64,000 nt of DNA from Streptomyces fumigatiscleroticus (GCF_014647975.1 NZ_BMQF01000007.1:186001-250000); one strand, 5' to 3'; counted from the stretch's first letter, positions 36,154-45,009 are shown. Numbers and translations are program-made. Notes: a model not told the origin generated them from the sequence alone.

Positions 36154-38448
36154 ATGCAACTCGCCGCGATCATCGTGTCGCTGGTACTGATTGTGGTCGG
36201 CGTGGCCCTGTTCGCCCGCGCCGTCGTGCAGATCGTCAACTTCATGCGCCTCGGCCAGAGCGTGCCCGCGGGCACCCGCACCGACGAACCCGCGCAGCGC
36301 ACCGTCACCGTGGTCAAGGAGTTCCTCGGCCACACCCGTATGAACCGCTGGGGTGTCGTCGGTGTCGCGCACTGGTTCGTGGCGGTGGGCTTCTTCACGC
36401 TGCTGCTGACGATCGTCAACGCCATCGGACAGCTGTTCCAGGCCGACTGGATCCTGCCGATCCTCGGCGACTGGGCGCCGTACAACGTCTTCGTCGAGTT
36501 CATCGGCACCATGACGGTGCTCGGCATCCTGGCCCTGATCGTCATCCGGCAGCTGACCCACCCGCGGAAGCCGGGCCGCAAGTCCCGCTTCGCGGGCTCC
36601 AACTTCGGCCAGGCGTACTTCGTCGAGGCGGTCATCCTGATCGTCGGCGTCTGCATCTTCATGCTGCACGCCCTGGAGGGCGCCCAGCACCACGTGGACG
36701 GCTACGAGGCGTCGTTCTTCATCTCCTACCCGGTGGTCTCGTGGCTGGAGGGGATGGACGTCTCCACGCTCCAGAACCTCACCTACTTCTTCGCCGGCCT
36801 GAAGATCGCGACCTCCTTCATCTGGATGATCACGGTCGCCCTGAAGACCGACATGGGTGTCGCCTGGCACCGCTTCCTCGCCTTCCCCAACATCTGGTTC
36901 AAGCGGAACGCGGACGGTGGGACCTCCCTCGGCGCCCTGCTGCCGATGACGTCGGGCGGCAAGCCGATCGACTTCACCGACCCCGGCGAGGACGACGTCT
37001 TCGGCGTCTCGCAGGTCGAGCACTTCTCGTGGAAGGGCCTGCTGGACTTCTCCACCTGCACCGAGTGCGGACGCTGCCAGTCGCAGTGCCCGGCCTGGAA
37101 CACGGGCAAGCCGCTCTCCCCCAAGCTCCTGATCATGTCCCTGCGCGACCACGCGCACGCCAAGGCCCCGTACCTGCTGGCCGGCGGCGGCAAGACGATG
37201 GAGGGCGAGGAGAAGGCGTCCGAGGAGCAGCTCGCCTCGGTGCCCGCGGCGGCGCTGGCCGAGGCCGAGCGCCCGCTGATCGGCACCGCCGAGGAGAACG
37301 GCGTCATCGACCCGGACGTCCTGTGGTCCTGCACCACCTGCGGCGCCTGTGTCGAGCAGTGCCCGGTGGACATCGAGCACGTCGACCACATCGTCGACAT
37401 GCGCCGCTACCAGGTGATGATCGAGTCGGCCTTCCCCTCCGAGGCGGGCACGATGCTCAAGAACCTGGAGAAGAAGGGCAACCCCTGGGGCCTGGCCAAG
37501 AAGCAGCGCCTGGAGTGGACGAAGGAAGTCGACTTCGAGGTGCCGGTGGTCGGCAAGGACATCGAGGACCTGTCCGAGGTCGAGTACCTGTACTGGGTCG
37601 GCTGCGCCGGCGCCCTGGAGGACCGGGCCAAGAAGACCACCAAGGCCTTCGCCGAGCTGCTGCACATCGCGGGCGTGAAGTTCGCGATCATGGGCGGCGA
37701 CGAGAAGTGCACCGGCGACTCCGCCCGCCGCCTGGGCAACGAGCCCCTGTTCCAGGAGCTCGGCATGGAGAACGTCATGGCGCTGAACACGGCGTTCGGC
37801 GAGGAGCTGGACGACGACGGCAAGGTGACGGAGGAGTCCCGCAAGCCGAGGTCGGCCAAGAAGATCGTCGCCACCTGCCCGCACTGCCTCAACACGATCG
37901 GCAACGAGTACCCGCAGCTCGGCGGCGACTACGAGGTCATCCACCACACCCAGCTGCTCCAGCACCTGGTGGACGAGGGCAAGCTGATCCCGGTCACCCC
38001 GGTCGAGGGCATCATCACCTACCACGACCCGTGCTACCTGGGCCGCCACAACAAGATCTACACGCCCCCGCGCGAGATCATCGGCAAGGTCCCGGGCCTG
38101 CGCAACGAGGAGATGCACCGCCACAAGGAGCGGGGCTTCTGCTGCGGCGCCGGCGGCGCGCGGATGTGGATGGAGGAGCGGATCGGCAAGCGCATCAACA
38201 ACGAGCGCGTCGACGAGGCCCTGTCCCTGAACCCGGACATCATCTCCACCGCCTGCCCGTTCTGCCTGGTCATGCTGACCGACTCGGTCAACGGCAAGAA
38301 GAACGACGGCAAGGCCAAGGAGTCGACCCAGGTCGTGGACGTCGCCCAGCTCCTGCTGGAGTCGGTCAAGACCCCGGTCCCGGACGACGAGCCCCCGGCG
38401 GGCTCGTCCGAGACGGAGAACGAGCCGGAGCCGCAGCCGGTGAAGTAG
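36154..38448 (+). CDS. EtfD-like membrane Fe-S oxidoreductase
   Basis: 764 residues. The N-terminal third has about five helices (LAAIIVSLVLIVVGVALFA, HWFVAVGFFTLLLTIVNAIG) resembling the cytochrome b-like unit of heterodisulfide-reductase/NarI proteins. Two [4Fe-4S] motifs follow, CTECGRCQSQCP and CTTCGACVEQCP, then two CCG-type domains (VGCAGALEDR, CCGAGGARMW). This architecture matches the actinobacterial protein EtfD, proposed to take electrons from ETF in fatty-acid beta-oxidation into the respiratory chain. The function is assigned by architecture only. Strong terminator directly after. Confidence 0.88.
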   Translation: MQLAAIIVSLVLIVVGVALFARAVVQIVNFMRLGQSVPAGTRTDEPAQRTVTVVKEFLGHTRMNRWGVVGVAHWFVAVGFFTLLLTIVNAIGQLFQADWILPILGDWAPYNVFVEFIGTMTVLGILALIVIRQLTHPRKPGRKSRFAGSNFGQAYFVEAVILIVGVCIFMLHALEGAQHHVDGYEASFFISYPVVSWLEGMDVSTLQNLTYFFAGLKIATSFIWMITVALKTDMGVAWHRFLAFPNIWFKRNADGGTSLGALLPMTSGGKPIDFTDPGEDDVFGVSQVEHFSWKGLLDFSTCTECGRCQSQCPAWNTGKPLSPKLLIMSLRDHAHAKAPYLLAGGGKTMEGEEKASEEQLASVPAAALAEAERPLIGTAEENGVIDPDVLWSCTTCGACVEQCPVDIEHVDHIVDMRRYQVMIESAFPSEAGTMLKNLEKKGNPWGLAKKQRLEWTKEVDFEVPVVGKDIEDLSEVEYLYWVGCAGALEDRAKKTTKAFAELLHIAGVKFAIMGGDEKCTGDSARRLGNEPLFQELGMENVMALNTAFGEELDDDGKVTEESRKPRSAKKIVATCPHCLNTIGNEYPQLGGDYEVIHHTQLLQHLVDEGKLIPVTPVEGIITYHDPCYLGRHNKIYTPPREIIGKVPGLRNEEMHRHKERGFCCGAGGARMWMEERIGKRINNERVDEALSLNPDIISTACPFCLVMLTDSVNGKKNDGKAKESTQVVDVAQLLLESVKTPVPDDEPPAGSSETENEPEPQPVK

Positions 38449-38468
38449 CCGTGCTCGACGGTGTGACC

Positions 38469-38503
38469 GACGCCCCCGTGTCCTCGCCGGACACGGGGGC
38501 GTC
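38469..38503. terminator. 15-bp stem terminator
   Basis: GACGCCCCCGTGTCC pairs with GGACACGGGGGCGTC over TCGCC. It lies between the convergent Fe-S oxidoreductase gene and the 92-residue gene. Confidence 0.85.
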
Positions 38504-38520
38504 GGCGTTCGGGGCCGGGT

Positions 38521-38799
38521 TCACTCGGGGTGGTTCAGCCGCCGCCCCCGGCTCTCGGCGATACGGAGACTGTCCTCGAGGGCCTCGGTGAGCCGGGCGG
38601 CGGGGTAGCGGAGTTCTCCGTCCGGAGCGCCGGGCAGCATGTCGCGGGCGTGCGCGAGCAGCCGGCTGCCCATCCCGAGCTGGATCGACTCGGTGGCGTC
38701 GGCCAGCCGGGAGACGGGCCCGCCCTCGTCATCGGTGATCAGGTAGCAGGGCTTGCCTTCGGCGGCGGCCCAGGGAAGCAGGCGCGGCTGGTGCGTCAT
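38521..38799 (-). CDS. Small conserved-looking protein, 92 residues
   Basis: I do not recognise a family. The sequence starts MTHQPRLLPWAAAEGKPCYL and includes SRLADATESIQLGMGSRLL and RYPAARLTEALEDSLRIAE; it looks soluble with a beta start and helical C-terminus. The ATG overlaps the stop of the upstream 85-residue gene (ATGA), so the two form a coupled pair. The adjacent divergent mini-GntR genes suggest a shared control region. A longer start would run over the partner gene and is rejected. Confidence 0.65.
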   Translation of the reverse strand: MTHQPRLLPWAAAEGKPCYLITDDEGGPVSRLADATESIQLGMGSRLLAHARDMLPGAPDGELRYPAARLTEALEDSLRIAESRGRRLNHPE

Positions 38800-39053
38800 G
38801 CGGCGGCCTCCAGGCCCTCCAGGCCGTGGGCCCAGTAGGAGGTCGGCAGGTACGGCCGTACGGACCGGGCGGCACCCGGGTCGAGGGGGGTGTCGAGCCC
38901 GTACGGGCTGCGGTGAGCGGGGAGGGGTGGACCGGCGTCCCACTCGGAGGGCGGCGGCAGTACGGGGCGCAGGGCGGCGCCCGCGCGGTGCGCTCCGCGG
39001 GGGAAGAGCGGAAGGCCCAGCCAGGCGGCGAGGCGCCGGATAAGGTCGGTCAC
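38796..39053 (-). CDS. Small protein, 85 residues, coupled to next gene
   Basis: Unrecognised. Starts at GTG (MTDLIRRLAAWLGLPLFPRG) and has a Pro-rich middle (PVLPPPSEWDAGPPLPAHR) and a C-terminus VRPYLPTSYWAHGLEGLE. No membrane segment. It precedes and overlaps the 92-residue gene by 4 nt. The 157-bp space to the divergent GntR genes holds repeated CAGTACGG elements. Confidence 0.6.
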   Translation of the reverse strand: MTDLIRRLAAWLGLPLFPRGAHRAGAALRPVLPPPSEWDAGPPLPAHRSPYGLDTPLDPGAARSVRPYLPTSYWAHGLEGLEAAA

Positions 39054-39210
39054 GTCATCAGCTCCGGTCAGTTTCAGCTGGTGGCCATGCCCCCGGACGG
39101 CGCCAACCGTCGCGGGGGTCTCTCTGCGCCACCGTAGTGACAGTACGGCGTGATGTACTAGGGCTTGGTACGGCTCGCACTGATGTGCCCAGTACGGGCA
39201 TGGTGGTGTA
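39054..39210. promoter_or_regulatory. Divergent control region with GTAC repeats
   Basis: GTAC occurs four times (39143, 39155, 39168, 39192), twice as CAGTACGG. The region separates the two small genes from the mini-GntR genes and would suit auto-regulation by GntR-type dimers. Binding is inferred. Confidence 0.35.
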
Positions 39211-39462
39211 GTGATGCAGTTCGCACCAGACATTCCACGCTGGCGACAGGTCGCCGAAGTCATCCGTGGGCGGATCGAGGACGGGACGTACCAGCCGCGC
39301 ACGCGGGTGCCGTCCGTCATGCAGATCATCGCCGAGTTCGGGATCGCAACAGCGACCGCCCAGAAGGTCCTCCAGAACCTCCGCAAGGAAGGGCTCATCT
39401 ACACCGAACCCGGCCTCGGCTCCTTCGTAGCCAAGCGAGCGGACGACACATCCACCGCATGA
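39211..39462 (+). CDS. Mini GntR regulator 1
   Basis: 83 residues, consisting almost only of a GntR winged HTH: PRWRQVAEVIRGRIEDGTY, RVPSVMQIIAEFGIATATAQ, LRKEGLIYTEPGLGSFVAK. No effector-binding domain, as in the short YtrA-like or phage-type GntR proteins. GTG 39211 or ATG 39214 are both possible. The stop overlaps the start of the second copy (ATGA). Confidence 0.85.
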   Translation: MMQFAPDIPRWRQVAEVIRGRIEDGTYQPRTRVPSVMQIIAEFGIATATAQKVLQNLRKEGLIYTEPGLGSFVAKRADDTSTA

Positions 39463-39719
39463 GCCCCGAACTCGACCGCACCCGCCCCGTCTGGCGTCAG
39501 GTCGCCGCAGCGATCGCCACCCGTATCGCTGACGGCCAGTACCCCGTGGACGCCCGCGTGCCTTCCGTCGTGGAGCTGTCCACCGAGTTCGGGATCGCCG
39601 CCTCGACCGCGCAGAAGGCCCTGGCCCACCTCAAAGCGGAAGGACTCGTACGTGCCGAGGTCGGCCTCGGCACCTTCGTGGCCAAGCGATCGGACGACGA
39701 CGAGACATCCTCCGCGTGA
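39459..39719 (+). CDS. Mini GntR regulator 2
   Basis: 86 residues, a diverged duplicate of the preceding gene: PVWRQVAAAIATRIADGQY, RVPSVVELSTEFGIAASTAQ, LKAEGLVRAEVGLGTFVAK. It is translationally coupled to copy 1 and may form heterodimers with it. Both lack a ligand domain and may respond to the small proteins encoded divergently; that is conjecture. Confidence 0.85.
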   Translation: MSPELDRTRPVWRQVAAAIATRIADGQYPVDARVPSVVELSTEFGIAASTAQKALAHLKAEGLVRAEVGLGTFVAKRSDDDETSSA

Positions 39720-39806
39720 CCGATCCGGTACCTGTCGCCCCTTAACGCCGTGCTCGAACATATGCATTAATCGAGGGCGTTGTTGAAGGTGCTGCTGACG
39801 AGGTGG

Positions 39807-41099
39807 ATGGTGCACGTGCGAAAAGGCACGCTGGGTCTGGCGGCGTTCTCCTGCCTGTTTCTGCTCGCCGCCTGCGGCACCGACAAGCACGCCGGGACGG
39901 CCGAGCACACCCCCGTGCAGGCCGCCGACGCCCCCGCCCTGCTCCCCGTCCCGCGTGGCAAGGGCAGTGAGACGCCCGACGACTTCAACGGCGACGGCCA
40001 CCGCGACCTGGTCCTCAACGACCTCGTCAAGGCAGAGAGCCACACCGACGACGCCGGCATCGGCATCGTCTACGGCGGCGCGCACGGACTGACTCCCGGA
40101 GCACGCCAGTTGATAAGTCCCGGCGAACAGGGCGCGCCCACGGGCGGTCAGCTCCCCGCCGTCTTCGACGCGGAGGCGAGCTGCGACCTGGACGGCGACG
40201 GCTTCACCGACCTGGTGGTCTCCACCGACCCGCCCTACGACGGGCAGGGACAGCCCCCGGTCCCGCTCCAGATCCTCTTCGGCTCCCCGGGCGGCCTGAC
40301 CGGCCAAGCCGTCAAGCTGGTCGTCCCCGAGACCGCCCGCTACGGCAACGACTGGCCGGACCAGCCGGTCTGCGGCGACTTCGACGGCGACGGCGCCGCC
40401 GACCTGGTCGTGCACGCCTCCACCGGGCATCTCAGCTATCTGCGCGGCCCGTTCGACCGCAAGGGCGCCCCGGACGCGGCCGGCGCCCCGATCGCGTCGC
40501 CGGGCGAGGCCCCCACGGGCCCGGCCGCCGACGTGAACGGCGACGGCTACGACGACCTGGTGGTCCGTACGGCGGAGGGCACCGGCACCTCGGCGGTGGT
40601 CCTCGGCGGCCCCACCGGACCGACCCGCACCGGAGCGAAGCTGCCCTCCGGCATCGACGTGGCCCTGGGCCGCTTCGGCAAGGGCAAGGCCCTGGACGCG
40701 GCCGTGGGCGGCATGGACGGCACCGCCCTGCGCTACGACCTGCCGGACGCCACCGCCCGAGCCACTCTCGACTCCCCCGGTTCCGTCCTCGACGCCGGCG
40801 ACTTCGACGGGGACGGGCTGAGCGAGCTGGTCTCCAGCGGCTCGCGGCTGCGGGTCTTCCGGGGGCGGGCGGAGGGTCTGACGGCCGCGGGCGCGGTGAC
40901 CGTCGAGCCGCCCGCGCGGGGCACCTCGCGGGTGCTGGCGGTCGGCGACTTCGACGGCGACGGACGGGCGGACCTCGCCGTACGGACGTACCGGGGAGAG
41001 ACCGCGGACACGGTCACCGTCCACTCCGGGACCGAGAAGGGCCTGGTGGCGGCCGAACCGGCGGTCACCTTCTCCACCTCGGCGTTCCTCGCGGACTGA
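39807..41099 (+). CDS. FG-GAP/VCBS-repeat lipoprotein
   Basis: 430 residues from ATG 39807 (TTG 39780 would add nine). Signal peptide TLGLAAFSCLFLLAACG carries lipobox LAAC. The rest is a seven-bladed beta-propeller of FG-GAP/VCBS type with repeated calcium-loop motifs: DFNGDGHRDLVLND, DLDGDGFTDLVVST, DFDGDGAADLVVHA, DVNGDGYDDLVVRT, DFDGDGLSELVSSG, DFDGDGRADLAVRT. A surface-attached, probably calcium-binding protein of unknown partner. The start codon is uncertain since SD spacing is poor for each option. Confidence 0.83.
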   Translation: MVHVRKGTLGLAAFSCLFLLAACGTDKHAGTAEHTPVQAADAPALLPVPRGKGSETPDDFNGDGHRDLVLNDLVKAESHTDDAGIGIVYGGAHGLTPGARQLISPGEQGAPTGGQLPAVFDAEASCDLDGDGFTDLVVSTDPPYDGQGQPPVPLQILFGSPGGLTGQAVKLVVPETARYGNDWPDQPVCGDFDGDGAADLVVHASTGHLSYLRGPFDRKGAPDAAGAPIASPGEAPTGPAADVNGDGYDDLVVRTAEGTGTSAVVLGGPTGPTRTGAKLPSGIDVALGRFGKGKALDAAVGGMDGTALRYDLPDATARATLDSPGSVLDAGDFDGDGLSELVSSGSRLRVFRGRAEGLTAAGAVTVEPPARGTSRVLAVGDFDGDGRADLAVRTYRGETADTVTVHSGTEKGLVAAEPAVTFSTSAFLAD

Positions 41100-41226
41100 G
41101 CCCGCGGGGGCCCTTAGGGGATGCCCCGCTCGACCCCCGTAAGGGATGTCACAGCTCGGCCGCAATGCCGCCTCGGGCGGCCCGGGTCCGGCACGTCACT
41201 CTCCGGGACCAGGTACGTTCGAAGAC

Positions 41227-42123
41227 GTGGCTGGATTCAGGATGGGACGCGGCCGGGACAACGGCGCTCCTCACGCGCGACCGCAGAACCCCCCGTACGG
41301 ACAGCAGACGCCGCAGGGACCGTCGTACGGCTACCCCCCGGCGCCGCAGCCGTACCCGCAGCAGCAGCCGTACGGCAACGGCGGCGGCTACACCGGTGAC
41401 TACGGCGAGCCGGAGTACTTCGGCGACGGCGCGTACCCGCAGGGCGCCCCGCAGGGCCCGCACGACCCGTACGCGGCCAACAACCCGGGTCACACCCAGG
41501 CGTTCTCGATCGGTGAGGACCCCTACACCCAGGGCGAGACCTACCGCGCGGGCTCGGCCGCCCCGCCGCCCGGCCCCATCGGCCCCCGCCTGCACTGGAA
41601 GGACCTGCTGAGGGGCATCGTCGTCTCCCCCAACCAGACCTTCCTCCAGATGCGGGACTACGCGATGTGGGGCCCCGCCCTCGTCGTCACCTTCCTCTAC
41701 GGCCTGCTCGCCGTCTTCGGCTTCGACGGCGCCCGCGAGGACGCGATCAACGCCACGCTGTCGAACGCGGTCCCGATCGTCCTGGTGACCGGCCTCGCGA
41801 TGGTGCTGAGCGCCTTCATCCTCGGCGTGGTCACGCACACCCTGGCCCGTCAGCTCGGCGGCGACGGCGCCTGGCAGCCCACGGTCGGCCTCTCCATGCT
41901 GATCATGTCGCTGACGGACGCTCCGCGCCTGATCGTCGCGATGTTCTTCGGCGGCGACGCGGGCCTCGTCCAGCTTCTGGGCTGGGCCACCTGGGTGGCG
42001 GCCGGTGCCCTCCTCACCCTCATGGTCAGCCGCTCCCACGACCTGCCCTGGCCCAAGGCCCTGGCCGCCTCGTCGATCCAGCTGATCGCCCTGCTCTCGA
42101 TCGTGAAGCTGGGCACGTTCTGA
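41227..42123 (+). CDS. Yip1-domain membrane protein
   Basis: 298 residues from GTG 41227 (MAGFRMGRGRDNGAP). The first 120 residues are a Pro/Gln/Tyr-rich disordered tail (PQPYPQQQPYGNGGG); then a Yip1-type domain with five helices (MWGPALVVTFLYGLLAVFG, VPIVLVTGLAMVLSAFILG, LIALLSIVKLG). Common in Streptomyces, function unknown. The longer frame from 41146 adds residues without conservation. A strong terminator follows. Confidence 0.82.
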   Translation: MAGFRMGRGRDNGAPHARPQNPPYGQQTPQGPSYGYPPAPQPYPQQQPYGNGGGYTGDYGEPEYFGDGAYPQGAPQGPHDPYAANNPGHTQAFSIGEDPYTQGETYRAGSAAPPPGPIGPRLHWKDLLRGIVVSPNQTFLQMRDYAMWGPALVVTFLYGLLAVFGFDGAREDAINATLSNAVPIVLVTGLAMVLSAFILGVVTHTLARQLGGDGAWQPTVGLSMLIMSLTDAPRLIVAMFFGGDAGLVQLLGWATWVAAGALLTLMVSRSHDLPWPKALAASSIQLIALLSIVKLGTF

Positions 42124-42147
42124 GCCCCGCCGCTCGCACGGCACACA

Positions 42148-42174
42148 GGGCCCCCGGCGACGCGCCGGGGGCCC
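42148..42174. terminator. Bidirectional hairpin terminator
   Basis: GGGCCCCCGGCG pairs with CGCCGGGGGCCC over ACG. It lies between the convergent Yip1-domain gene and the Asp-Pro-repeat membrane protein gene. Confidence 0.82.
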
Positions 42175-42180
42175 TCTCGC

Positions 42181-43173
42181 TCACCGGGGACCGGGCTCGT
42201 ATCCGCACCCGTAGAACACGAACTCACCGGGCTGCACCCGCACTTCGGTGCGGTCCCAGCGGTAGACGCCTTCCTGTTCCCCCTCGTAGGTGAAGGTGTC
42301 CCCGGCCTCGATGGTGACGATGTCCGCACCGTCCCCCAGGTCGCCGAAGAAGCTCCACTCGCCGTTGCCCGAGAACCCGTCGGCGAACCAGCGCTGCTGG
42401 AGCTGGGCACGGACGTTGTACGAGGAGGTGTTGCGCACCCGCGCCGTGTACGAGGCCGTATGCGAGTAGTCGCTGTCCGACCGTTCCCCGATCGCGACCG
42501 ACACCTCCAGGGCGGAGGCGTCCGGACAGTCCTCGCTCTGCCCGGTGGGCACCGGCTCGCTGTAGACGCCGCCGGTCGCCGCGGCCATCGCGTCCGGGCA
42601 GTAGAACGTGACCGCCTCCACGATGAACGCGGCCTGGTCGACCGGATCGGTGAGGGCCAGGTCCACGGCGTCGGGTACGTCGTTCATGTCCGTACCGCCG
42701 GCGAACGCGTCACAGACGGCCTTCGCGTTCTCGACCACGGCCGCACCGAACTCCGAGATGCCTCCCACACTGGGCATGGACGACATGACGTCGTACGTCT
42801 CGGTGCCGCTGGGCCAGGTGGAGAACTCCGCGACATCGGCGACGAACGCCGTGTCGCGGGCCGAGGCGGAGCTGTACTCCGGGACGGCGATGTACGGCGG
42901 CCCGTCGTCCGGGTCGTCCGGGTCGTCCGGGTCGTCCGGGTCGTCCGGGTCGTCCGGGGAGGGCTCGGGCGTGTCCGGCGCGGCGGACACAGCGGATGCG
43001 CTGGTGGCGGCGGACACCGGCCGGTGCGGGTCGTCGGCCGGGTCCCGCTGGGCGATGGCGGTGACACCGACGACGAGCGCGAGAACGGCCGCGCCCGCGA
43101 TCCACCACCGTGGGCCCTTGCCGCCGGTGGCCTTGGGCACGGCCTCGATCGCTTCCGATGGCGTGTCAGACAT
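42181..43173 (-). CDS. Membrane-anchored extracytoplasmic protein with Asp-Asp-Pro linker
   Basis: 330 residues. A short cytoplasmic start, one helix (WWIAGAAVLALVVGVTAIA), a linker made of DDP repeats (six 9-bp units at 42904-42957), a helical domain with EFGAAVVENAKAVCDAFAGG, and a C-terminal beta domain (ASYTARVRNTSSYNVRAQL, EAGDTFTYEGEQEGVYRW). Four cysteines could form disulphides. The protein sits outside the membrane; function not recognised. Confidence 0.72.
   Translation of the reverse strand: MSDTPSEAIEAVPKATGGKGPRWWIAGAAVLALVVGVTAIAQRDPADDPHRPVSAATSASAVSAAPDTPEPSPDDPDDPDDPDDPDDPDDGPPYIAVPEYSSASARDTAFVADVAEFSTWPSGTETYDVMSSMPSVGGISEFGAAVVENAKAVCDAFAGGTDMNDVPDAVDLALTDPVDQAAFIVEAVTFYCPDAMAAATGGVYSEPVPTGQSEDCPDASALEVSVAIGERSDSDYSHTASYTARVRNTSSYNVRAQLQQRWFADGFSGNGEWSFFGDLGDGADIVTIEAGDTFTYEGEQEGVYRWDRTEVRVQPGEFVFYGCGYEPGPR
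42904..42957. repeat. 9-bp coding repeat, six units
   Basis: GTCGTCCGG repeated six times head to tail encodes the Asp-Asp-Pro linker of the membrane protein. In-frame slippage will change linker length without breaking the gene. Confidence 0.93.
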
Positions 43174-43280
43174 GATCCGGTGCCCCCCGTCACCTCACGG
43201 CCGCAGCCGGCCGGAGGCGATCATCCTACGAGTTCACACAGATCCCACACATCACCGTTACATATCGAAGACGCCACAGG

Positions 43281-43790
43281 TCAGAGGGCGTCCTTCGACG
43301 GAGTGACCGGCTCCCCCGCCTTGCGTACCGGGGGCAGCACGCTCCACGGGAAGTTGATCCACTCCTCGGTCCGCTTCCAGACGTACTCGCACTTCACCAG
43401 CGAGTGGGACTTCTCATAGATCACGGCGCTGCGCACCTCGGCCACGGTGTCGAGGCAGAAGTCGTGCACCAGCTTCAGCGTCTTGCCGGTGTCGGCGACG
43501 TCGTCGGTGATCAGGACCTTCTTGTTGGAGAAGTCGATGGCGTTGGGCACGGGCGCGAGCATGACGGGCATCTCCAGGGTCGTCCCCACGCCCGTGTAGA
43601 ACTCCACGTTCACCAGGTGGATGTTCTTGCAGTCCAGCGCGTAGGCCAGCCCGCCCGCCACGAAGACGCCGCCCCGGGCGATGGAGAGCACGATGTCCGG
43701 CTCGTACCCGTCGTCGGCGATGGTCTGCGCGAGCTCACGAACGGCGACGCCGAACTGCTCGTAGGTCAGGTTCTCTCGTACGTCACTCAT
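43281..43790 (-). CDS. Purine-type phosphoribosyltransferase
   Basis: 169 residues. PRPP-binding motif KKVLITDDVADTGKTLKLV at about 90-110 and DIVLSIARGGVFVAGGLAY match the type I PRTase fold of xanthine/hypoxanthine enzymes. The exact base is not clear; related actinobacterial proteins are annotated as Gpt-like or hypoxanthine PRTases. ATG start. Located 40 bp downstream of dcd on the same strand, so possibly cotranscribed in nucleotide metabolism. Confidence 0.87.
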   Translation of the reverse strand: MSDVRENLTYEQFGVAVRELAQTIADDGYEPDIVLSIARGGVFVAGGLAYALDCKNIHLVNVEFYTGVGTTLEMPVMLAPVPNAIDFSNKKVLITDDVADTGKTLKLVHDFCLDTVAEVRSAVIYEKSHSLVKCEYVWKRTEEWINFPWSVLPPVRKAGEPVTPSKDAL

Positions 43791-43830
43791 GCCCGTGCCC
43801 TGCTGTCCCTGCTGCTCCGGCGTTCCTGGC

Positions 43831-44406
43831 TCATACCTGCGTGCGGTGGAAGTTGAGGTAGGAGCGCGAGGCGGTCGGCCCCCGCTGCCCCTGGTACCGC
43901 GACCCGTACCGCTCGCTCCCGTAGGGGTGCTCCGCCGGCGAGCTGAGCCGGAACATGCAGAGCTGCCCGATCTTCATGCCCGGCCAGAGCTTGATCGGCA
44001 GCGTGGCGAGGTTGGACAGCTCCAGCGTCACGTGCCCGGAGAAGCCCGGGTCGATGAACCCGGCGGTGGAGTGCGTGACGAGCCCCAGCCGCCCGAGCGA
44101 GCTCTTCCCCTCCAGCCGCGAGGCGAGCGTGTCGGGCAGCGTGATGACCTCGTACGTGCTGGCCAGCACGAACTCACCGGGGTGCAGGATGAACGGCTCG
44201 TCCCCCTCCGGCTCCACGAGCCGCGTGAGGTCCGCCTGCTCGACGGAGGGGTCGATGTGCGGGTACCGGTGATTCTCGAACACCCGGAAATACCGGTCGA
44301 GACGCACGTCGATACTGGACGGCTGCACCATGGAGTCGTCGTAGGGATCGATGCGCACCCGCCCGGCGTCGATCTCGGCCCGGATGTCCTTGTCTGAGAG
44401 AAGCAC
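43831..44406 (-). CDS. dcd: dCTP deaminase
   Basis: Converts dCTP to dUTP, the first step of dTTP supply. 191 residues, standard. Motifs: QPSSIDVRLDRYFRVF, HPGEFVLASTYEVI, RLEGKSSLGRLGL (with the catalytic Arg/Ser region), TAGFIDPGFSGHVTLELSN with the conserved Glu. GTG 44406 fits the family start (MLLSDKDI). Confidence 0.95.
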   Translation of the reverse strand: MLLSDKDIRAEIDAGRVRIDPYDDSMVQPSSIDVRLDRYFRVFENHRYPHIDPSVEQADLTRLVEPEGDEPFILHPGEFVLASTYEVITLPDTLASRLEGKSSLGRLGLVTHSTAGFIDPGFSGHVTLELSNLATLPIKLWPGMKIGQLCMFRLSSPAEHPYGSERYGSRYQGQRGPTASRSYLNFHRTQV

Positions 44407-44502
44407 GCCCCGAGGATACGCAAGGCGCGCGGAGCAGCCACAATCGGACGTCTCCACGCGCCTGGGACCGCTGCTCCCGCAGCGGCGACGGTACGGTTGC
44501 CG

Positions 44503-44661
44503 CTACCGCCTCTGCAGACTCACCGGCACGGCGCTGCGGAGCCGCGCACAGCGCGGACAGCGGACGAGCCGTCCGGGGCCGAGTCGCTCGGCCTGCTGCA
44601 TCGGGAACGAAGCGGTACTGAACACGTGCCCATCGGCACAGCGGACGACGGTGCGCTCCAT
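44503..44661 (-). CDS. Small zinc-ribbon-like protein, 52 residues
   Basis: Starts MERTVVRCADGHVFSTASF at ATG 44661 with AGGA 7 nt upstream. It has a single C near residue 8 with nearby His and a CPRCARLR motif near the end, so one zinc may be bound by CxxH/CxxC. Basic and small, of a type often found near tRNA genes in Streptomyces; I know no function. A longer frame to 44724 has no SD sequence. Confidence 0.6.
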   Translation of the reverse strand: MERTVVRCADGHVFSTASFPMQQAERLGPGRLVRCPRCARLRSAVPVSLQRR

Positions 44662-44930
44662 CAAGTCCTGAAGTCCCTTCCCCAAGAGCCTCGTCTGGCT
44701 TACTGCCCTGACGACGAAAGCCACATTACGGGATCAAAGGGACGGCTCTCCAGGCGGCACTCCGGTCCCGCCGGGACCCTCTTCCACGCCCCCACCGTAC
44801 GCCTCAACTCCGGCCGCCCGCAGCCCTGTCACACCCCGGAACGCAGTCGGGCTCCACGGCGTCAGCACCGGGAGCCTCGGATGGGGTACAGTGGGCGAGC
44901 ATTCGACACCGGCTCGCGTCGGCGTCTTAC

Positions 44931-45001
44931 GCGGGTGTAGTTTAATGGTAGAACATCAGCTTCCCAAGCTGAGAGCGCGAGTTCGATTCTCGTCACCCGC
45001 T
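44931..45001 (+). tRNA. tRNA-Gly (anticodon CCC)
   Basis: Acceptor GCGGGTG pairs with CACCCGC; the D arm has GTTTAATGGTAGAAC; the anticodon stem TCAGC/GCTGA encloses loop TTCCCAA, anticodon CCC; the T arm is GCGAG-TTCGATT-CTCGT. Length 71 with discriminator T; CCA is not encoded. The gene is intact and is followed by a terminator. It forms the left edge of the accessory island. Confidence 0.96.
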
Positions 45002-45009
45002 CTTGAGAG

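Noticed and set aside
36088..38124. Open frame of about 680 codons on the minus strand
   Set aside because: Antisense to the EtfD-like gene, which has clear Fe-S motifs and correct codon bias.
44931..45001. tRNA-Gly as the attachment site of the island
   Set aside because: I saw no second copy of its 3' end within the window, so site-specific insertion there is not supported; the edge may only be a hot spot.
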